The position numbers were made by a program, and so were the translations under genes. A DNA stretch of 11,182 bases from assembly GCA_026995985.1 (NCBI GenBank), contig JALWNF010000206.1:1-11182 (forward strand), written 5' to 3'. The notes under the pieces were generated by a model that was not told the DNA's origin, searched no databases, and saw only the letters and a list, made by a program, of their open reading frames with translations. The DNA comes from Campylobacteraceae bacterium (GTDB lineage: Bacteria; Campylobacterota; Campylobacteria; Campylobacterales; Sulfurovaceae). Below, in pieces: positions 7,234 through 11,182 of this stretch; position 1 is the stretch's first letter; the number at the start of each line of letters is the position of its first letter.

Positions 7234-8484
7234 ATGAAAAAAGTATATTTTAAAACCTTTGGGTGTAGAACAAACCAGTTTGATACCCAAGTGATGATAT
7301 CAAAACTAAAAGATTTTGAGTTGACACAAAATGAAGATGAAGCTGATGTTATTATGGTAAACTCTTGTACTGTAACAAATGGAGCAGACTCCTCTGTTAG
7401 GGCATATATAAATGGAAGAAGACGTTTAAATCCTAATGCTAAAGTTATTCTTGCAGGTTGTGGAGCTCACTCTAAAGGTGAGTTGCTCTTTAAAGACAAA
7501 AAGGTTTTTGGGGTTATTGGACACTCTGAAAAAGAGAAGATTAATGATATTTTAAAATATGAAAAACCATTTTATCAGATTGGTGATTTAGAGCATATTG
7601 ACTCTACTATTGTGGAGGAGTTTGTCGGAAAGAGTAGAGCTTTTATTAAGATACAAGAGGGGTGTGATTTTAGATGCTCTTACTGTATTATCCCATCTGT
7701 TCGTGGAGATGCTAGAAGTCATAGAGAAGAGGATATCTTAAGGCAGATTGAGAGGTTGGCAACAAATGGTTTTGGAGAGTTTATCTTAACTGGAACTAAT
7801 GTTGGAAGTTATGGGCAAAAGGAGGGAACCTCTATAGCTAAACTACTTAAGAAAATAAGTATGATTAGAGGAGTGAGACGTATTCGTATAGGGAGTTTAG
7901 AGCCAATACAGATTGATGATGAGTTTAAAGAGATTTTAACTGAGTCATGGATGGCAAAACATCTACATATTGCCTTACAACACACCTCAGATAAGATGTT
8001 AAAGTTAATGAACCGACGTAATGACTTTAAGAGTGACTTAGAGCTTCTACATGAGATAGCACAAAAGGGTTATGCTATTGGAACAGACTTTATTGTTGGT
8101 CACCCTGGAGAAGATGAGAAGGAGTGGAAGGAGGCAATAGAGCGAGTTAAACTTCTACCATTGACTCATATACATGCCTTCTCATACTCTAAGCGTGACA
8201 ATACTCCATCTGCAACTATGAAGCCTGAGATAAAAGGTAATATTGCAAAAGAGAGATATAGAGAGTTAACATCTCTTATTAAAGCTAAAAATTATGACTT
8301 TAGAGTAGCTAACAGTAAAAATCTTGAAGTTTTAGTGGAGCAGGGAAGAGATGGATACTATTTTGGATATGACCAATACTACAATAGAGTTGAAGTAAAC
8401 TCTAAAGAGGATTTAACATCTAATTGGATTTTTATAGAGAATGCAAAAGTAGAAGGGGACAAAAATGTGGCAATCTATAAGTAA
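7234..8484 (+). CDS. mtaB: tRNA t6A37 methylthiotransferase MtaB
   Basis: MtaB is a radical-SAM enzyme with two [4Fe-4S] clusters that adds a methylthio group to N6-threonylcarbamoyladenosine at position 37 of ANN-decoding tRNAs, giving ms2t6A. The N-terminal UPF0004 domain carries its three cluster cysteines at Cys11 (GCRTNQ), Cys45 (NSCTVTN) and Cys76 (LAGCG). The radical-SAM motif is Cys144, Cys148 and Cys151 (GCDFRCSYC). The core continues to about 330, and a TRAM-like RNA-binding domain occupies roughly 350-415. GCRTN rather than GCQMN, and the length of 416, favour MtaB over MiaB or RimO. ATG 7234 follows an AAGAAGATAAG stretch. The last 20 bases overlap the FtsH-like gene, whose ribosome binding site lies inside mtaB. 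Confidence 0.92.
   Translation: MKKVYFKTFGCRTNQFDTQVMISKLKDFELTQNEDEADVIMVNSCTVTNGADSSVRAYINGRRRLNPNAKVILAGCGAHSKGELLFKDKKVFGVIGHSEKEKINDILKYEKPFYQIGDLEHIDSTIVEEFVGKSRAFIKIQEGCDFRCSYCIIPSVRGDARSHREEDILRQIERLATNGFGEFILTGTNVGSYGQKEGTSIAKLLKKISMIRGVRRIRIGSLEPIQIDDEFKEILTESWMAKHLHIALQHTSDKMLKLMNRRNDFKSDLELLHEIAQKGYAIGTDFIVGHPGEDEKEWKEAIERVKLLPLTHIHAFSYSKRDNTPSATMKPEIKGNIAKERYRELTSLIKAKNYDFRVANSKNLEVLVEQGRDGYYFGYDQYYNRVEVNSKEDLTSNWIFIENAKVEGDKNVAIYK
8453..8459 (+). promoter_or_regulatory. Strong ribosome binding site inside mtaB
   Basis: AAGGGGA lies five bases before ATG 8465 and is one of the best Shine-Dalgarno sequences in the window. It settles the start of the FtsH-like gene at 8465, inside the mtaB coding end, and suggests independent strong initiation as well as coupling. 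Confidence 0.65.
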
Positions 8485-10120
8485 AAATACAAAGATTATT
8501 CTTATCTCATTAGTAGCTCTTTTTGCTATTTTAATGTTTTCTAGTTTAGAGAAGTCTCCTGAGCTTATTGAGCAGAGTGAGGCTTTAAAGCTTATAGAGA
8601 GTTCACCTGTAGAGAGAGTAGTGGTTAAAAAGCCTTATGTATATTTGTACTTTAAAGATAGAAGCGTTAAGGTTCCAAAAGAGGCTATAGATACCAAAAA
8701 ACTCTTTTCATTGGGTAAGGTTGAGTACTATGAAGAGTCAACAGAGCTAATGGATACTATTATCTCTGTAATACTCTTAACAATGATGTTCTATATCTTT
8801 TATGTCTTAAGAGCAAGTCGTAAAAGTCAAGAGAGAATGATACTCAATCAACAAGTAGAGGTGACAGATAACACTATTGGAAAACTCAATATTCAAGCAC
8901 AACACTCCAATGTAAACTTCTCTGATGTAGCAGGAGTTGAAGGGGTAAAAGAGGAGCTTGAAGAGATAATTGACTTCTTAAGAAATCCTGCTAAGTATAG
9001 AGAGTTTGATATATCTCTACCTAAAGGGGTACTTTTAGTAGGACCTCCTGGTGTTGGTAAGACTCTAATTGCTAAAGCTGTAGCAGGAGAGGCAAATGTT
9101 CCTTTCTTCTACCAAAGTGCTGCTTCATTTGTTCAGATATATGTAGGAATGGGTGCTAAACGTGTTAGTGAACTCTTTGCGAAAGCCAAGGAGATGGCTC
9201 CAAGTATTATCTTTATAGATGAGATAGATGCAGTAGGAAAGAGCCGTGGAGTACACAACAATGAGGAGCGAGAGGCAACTCTAAACCAACTCTTAACAGA
9301 GATGGACGGTTTTGAGGAGAGTTCAGGGGTTATGGTAATAGCAGCAACAAATAAGATAGAGGTGTTAGATGAGGCACTATTACGCTCTGGTCGCTTTGAT
9401 AGACGAGTTCATATTCCTCTGCCTGACTATAAAGAGCGAAAAGAGATTATTGCCCTTAATTTAAAATCTAAGAACCATAGTGTAGATATTGAAAAAGTAG
9501 CTAAGATGACTATTGGATTTAACTCTGCAGCACTTGCAACACTTATTAACGAGGCAGCACTCTATGCATTGCGTTATGGAAAGTTTGAAATTACCAATGA
9601 AGATATAGAGGCTGTAAAAGATAAAGTTTTGTTAGGAAAACATAAAATTCAAAGCTTTACAGATGAAGAGCGACAGATTCAAGCACTCTATCAAGCTGCT
9701 AAAGCTGTAACTGCTACATGGTTAGAGGTAAACTATGAGAAGATAGGAATTATCTCTTCTAATTTTATCCCTCATCATAACGAGATTCTCTCTAAAACAA
9801 TGTTAGAAAATGAGTTAAAAGTTCTTTTAGCAGGACGTATTGCTACACAGACTAGGTATGGTGAACTCTTTACTAATGCTAAAGAGGATATTAAAGCAGC
9901 AAAGATTTTGGCTCAAACAATTATAGAGGAGTATGCCATGAGTGAAGAGTACTTCTCTACAGCTCTACATGTACAGACACTACTTGCTAACTCAACAGAG
10001 GAGGTCACCTCTTTGCTCTCTAAAATGGAGAGTGTTGTAGATAAGGTAAGAGAGTATCTTTTAGAGAATGAGTCAATTACTCCTACAGAGACAAAGGATA
10101 TTTTAGATGAGGTATTTTAA
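8465..10120 (+). CDS. FtsH-like membrane AAA ATPase lacking the protease active site
   Basis: A 551-residue FtsH homologue. Two membrane helices (about 9-26 and 97-115) flank a short periplasmic segment. The AAA domain appears intact: Walker A GPPGVGKT (193-200), pore loop Tyr226-Val227-Gly228, Walker B with Asp252 and Glu253, and arginine fingers Arg310 and Arg313 in SGRFDRR. The M41 peptidase domain is degenerate. Where FtsH has HEAGH, this protein has Gln410-Ala-Ala-Lys-Ala414, so both zinc histidines and the catalytic glutamate are gone; an Asp matching the third zinc ligand remains (Asp475 in NAKEDIKAA). The C-terminal domain, about 150 residues, is shorter than the usual 200 or so. The protein should still unfold or move membrane proteins but not cut them, as in the plant FtsHi group; it may join a catalytic FtsH encoded elsewhere. 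It overlaps mtaB by 20 bases and bioV by 14. The role is unknown. Confidence 0.9.
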   Translation: MWQSISKNTKIILISLVALFAILMFSSLEKSPELIEQSEALKLIESSPVERVVVKKPYVYLYFKDRSVKVPKEAIDTKKLFSLGKVEYYEESTELMDTIISVILLTMMFYIFYVLRASRKSQERMILNQQVEVTDNTIGKLNIQAQHSNVNFSDVAGVEGVKEELEEIIDFLRNPAKYREFDISLPKGVLLVGPPGVGKTLIAKAVAGEANVPFFYQSAASFVQIYVGMGAKRVSELFAKAKEMAPSIIFIDEIDAVGKSRGVHNNEEREATLNQLLTEMDGFEESSGVMVIAATNKIEVLDEALLRSGRFDRRVHIPLPDYKERKEIIALNLKSKNHSVDIEKVAKMTIGFNSAALATLINEAALYALRYGKFEITNEDIEAVKDKVLLGKHKIQSFTDEERQIQALYQAAKAVTATWLEVNYEKIGIISSNFIPHHNEILSKTMLENELKVLLAGRIATQTRYGELFTNAKEDIKAAKILAQTIIEEYAMSEEYFSTALHVQTLLANSTEEVTSLLSKMESVVDKVREYLLENESITPTETKDILDEVF

Positions 10121-10616
10121 CGGTTTTTCTCTCTGTAATGAGGAGGAGTTTTTTAAAGAGCAACTAATAGAGAGTGAGTATGCTGTAGCAGGTTTCTCTT
10201 ATGGAGCTCAAAAGGCTTTTGAGTATGTTTACAGTACTACAGATAGGGTTGATAGGTTAGTGCTTATCTCTCCTGCTTTTTTTCAGAACCATAAAAAATC
10301 TTTTATTAGAGCTCAACTTCATTACTTTAAAGTAGACAAAGAGCTCTATACTAAACAGTTTTTAAAAAATGTAGCCTATCCAGCATCTGTAGATTTGAAT
10401 AGTTTTTTGTGTGATGGAACTTATGATGAGTTGGAGTCGCTTCTTAGTTATATTTGGGTAAAAGAGAAGGTTTTAGAGCTATTAGAGCGAGGTGTAACTA
10501 TTGAGGTTTTTATGGGAGATAGAGATAAGATAGTAGATACAAAAGAGAGTTATGAGTTCTTTTCAAATTTAGTTCCTACTTATCTTTTTAAGGGTAGGGG
10601 ACATTTGTTACGTTAA
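10107..10616 (+). CDS. bioV: Pimeloyl-ACP methyl ester esterase BioV
   Basis: A small alpha/beta hydrolase of 169 residues. BioV of Helicobacter removes the methyl group from pimeloyl-ACP methyl ester, ending the fatty-acid-like stage of biotin synthesis, the step done by BioH in E. coli. The likely triad is Ser31 in the nucleophile elbow GFSYG, Asp140 in GDRDKIVD and His166 in GRGHLL. It is much shorter than BioH (about 256 residues), with little sequence before the nucleophile and a reduced lid. ATG 10107 overlaps the FtsH-like gene by 14 bases and follows AAAGGA at 10093-10098. Position after the FtsH-like gene matches my memory of HP0287. No other biotin gene is visible here. The assignment rests on context, size and triad; a related small esterase cannot be excluded. 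Confidence 0.78.
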   Translation: MRYFNGFSLCNEEEFFKEQLIESEYAVAGFSYGAQKAFEYVYSTTDRVDRLVLISPAFFQNHKKSFIRAQLHYFKVDKELYTKQFLKNVAYPASVDLNSFLCDGTYDELESLLSYIWVKEKVLELLERGVTIEVFMGDRDKIVDTKESYEFFSNLVPTYLFKGRGHLLR

Positions 10617-10651
10617 TTTGTATGGTTTTTTTAGGGGAAAACACCCTACCC
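10592..10651. repeat. GC-rich inverted repeat between convergent bioV and SDR genes
   Basis: GGGTAGGG (10592-10599, inside the bioV end) and CCCTACCC (10644-10651, over the SDR stop codon) are exact reverse complements with a 44-base gap. A smaller competing hairpin pairs TAGGG (10632-10636) with CCCTA (10644-10648). A T7 run lies at 10625-10632, before rather than after the small hairpin on the plus strand, so a classic intrinsic terminator is not seen on either strand. It may still end or shield both convergent transcripts. Confidence 0.4.
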
Positions 10652-11182
10652 AACCTTAATTAAAACCTTATCAAGAGCCGAGGTACTCAAAATTCGTTTT
10701 AGATACCCTAAAATATATGTCGCTTTTGTAATATAGTAGCGAGGCTTTGGCTTTGAGGTTAAGATAATTTTTTCAACTACCTTTGCAACAGCAATAGGCT
10801 CTTGGTTAAAAGGTACAGAGCTCTTCTCTTTAGAAAGATTTTTAAGATAGTTCTCTTTAAAAATAGAGTTCTCTATATCTACATTCTCTTGAAGCTTCTT
10901 CATTGCAGTTTTTCTAAATGAGCTAGTAATTGGACCTGTGTTTAGTAGTACAGGGTGAATGTTGGTATCTTTAAGCTCTAATCTTAGTGTATCAGTTAGC
11001 CCCTCTATGGCATACTTACTAGCATTGTAAGCACCACGTCCAAAGAGTGAGACTAAGCCTAAAACAGATGAGTGTTGTATAATCTTTCCATGCCCCTGTC
11101 TTCTCATAACAGGAATAATCTGCCTTGTGCACTCATGTAGCCCAAAAACATTAGTCTCAAACTGCTCTCTTAAGATATGTGT
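10646..11182 (-). CDS. Short-chain dehydrogenase/reductase, YbbO-like (5' end missing)
   Basis: The frame is open to the window edge, so only the C-terminal 178 residues are seen; an internal ATG at 11107 is not the start because the 25 codons before it read as a normal SDR (REQFETNVFGLHECTRQIIP). The catalytic Ser lies in IIQHSSVLG and the YxxxK pair in AYNASKYAIEGL, followed by the substrate-loop region VLLNTGPITSSF. The C-terminus, with PRYYITKATYILGYLKRIL, resembles YbbO-type NADP-dependent reductases that act on aldehydes or retinoid-like substrates. The N-terminal TGxxxGxG cofactor motif should lie just outside. It is convergent with bioV, 29 bases apart, and therefore a separate transcription unit. 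Confidence 0.88.
   Translation of the reverse strand, partial: THILREQFETNVFGLHECTRQIIPVMRRQGHGKIIQHSSVLGLVSLFGRGAYNASKYAIEGLTDTLRLELKDTNIHPVLLNTGPITSSFRKTAMKKLQENVDIENSIFKENYLKNLSKEKSSVPFNQEPIAVAKVVEKIILTSKPKPRYYITKATYILGYLKRILSTSALDKVLIKVG

Noticed and set aside
8465..10120. Catalytic FtsH protease
   Set aside because: The AAA part fits, but the HEXXH zinc site is absent (QAAKA at 410-414).
10646..11107. A complete 153-residue SDR starting at the ATG at 11107
   Set aside because: The 25 codons upstream in frame encode a normal SDR segment (NVFGLHECTRQIIP), so the gene continues past the window edge.
1..11182. Mobile element, defence system, CRISPR array or tRNA gene
   Set aside because: No transposase, integrase, repeat-spacer pattern, toxin pair or cloverleaf sequence was found; gene content and order look like stable core chromosome.

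Overview
The window looks like chromosomal DNA from a Campylobacterota (epsilonproteobacterial) organism, most likely a free-living marine type such as a Sulfurovum or Sulfurimonas relative. The reasons are the AT-rich coding style, the AroB sequence type, and above all the gene order from position 2879 to 10616: COG3400 protein, aroB, MscS-family channel, mtaB, FtsH-like AAA protein, bioV. As I remember it, Helicobacter pylori has the same series (about HP0282 to HP0287). The genus is inference. I see no RNA gene, CRISPR array, insertion sequence or phage gene.

Left region (1-2804): the 3' end of a DmsC-type membrane anchor gene is followed 12 bases later by a complete molybdopterin oxidoreductase of the NarB/NasA/NapA nitrate reductase group. 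It has a [4Fe-4S] motif and a cysteine molybdenum ligand but no Tat signal. Together they suggest a cytoplasm-facing nitrate reductase, possibly assimilatory, tied to the membrane quinone pool. An electron-transfer Fe-S subunit would be expected upstream, outside the window.

Middle and right region (2805-10616): a new unit starts at an extended -10 promoter overlapped by a perfect 9-bp inverted repeat whose right arm covers the ribosome binding site of the COG3400 gene. aroB follows after a 114-base spacer holding a palindrome and a hairpin. From aroB on, the genes are packed tightly: aroB/mscS overlap by 4 bases, mscS/mtaB are 18 bases apart, mtaB/ftsH-like overlap by 20 and ftsH-like/bioV by 14. 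The jobs differ widely (shikimate pathway, mechanosensitive channel, tRNA methylthiolation, membrane AAA ATPase, biotin precursor release), so this is a conserved mixed operon rather than one pathway.

The most unusual gene is the FtsH-like one. Its AAA ATPase motor appears intact, but the protease HEXXH motif is replaced by QAAKA, so it should be a membrane unfoldase or pseudoprotease.

Right edge (10646-11182): a convergent short-chain dehydrogenase gene, cut at its 5' end by the window edge, meets bioV tail to tail across 29 bases that hold GC-rich inverted repeats.
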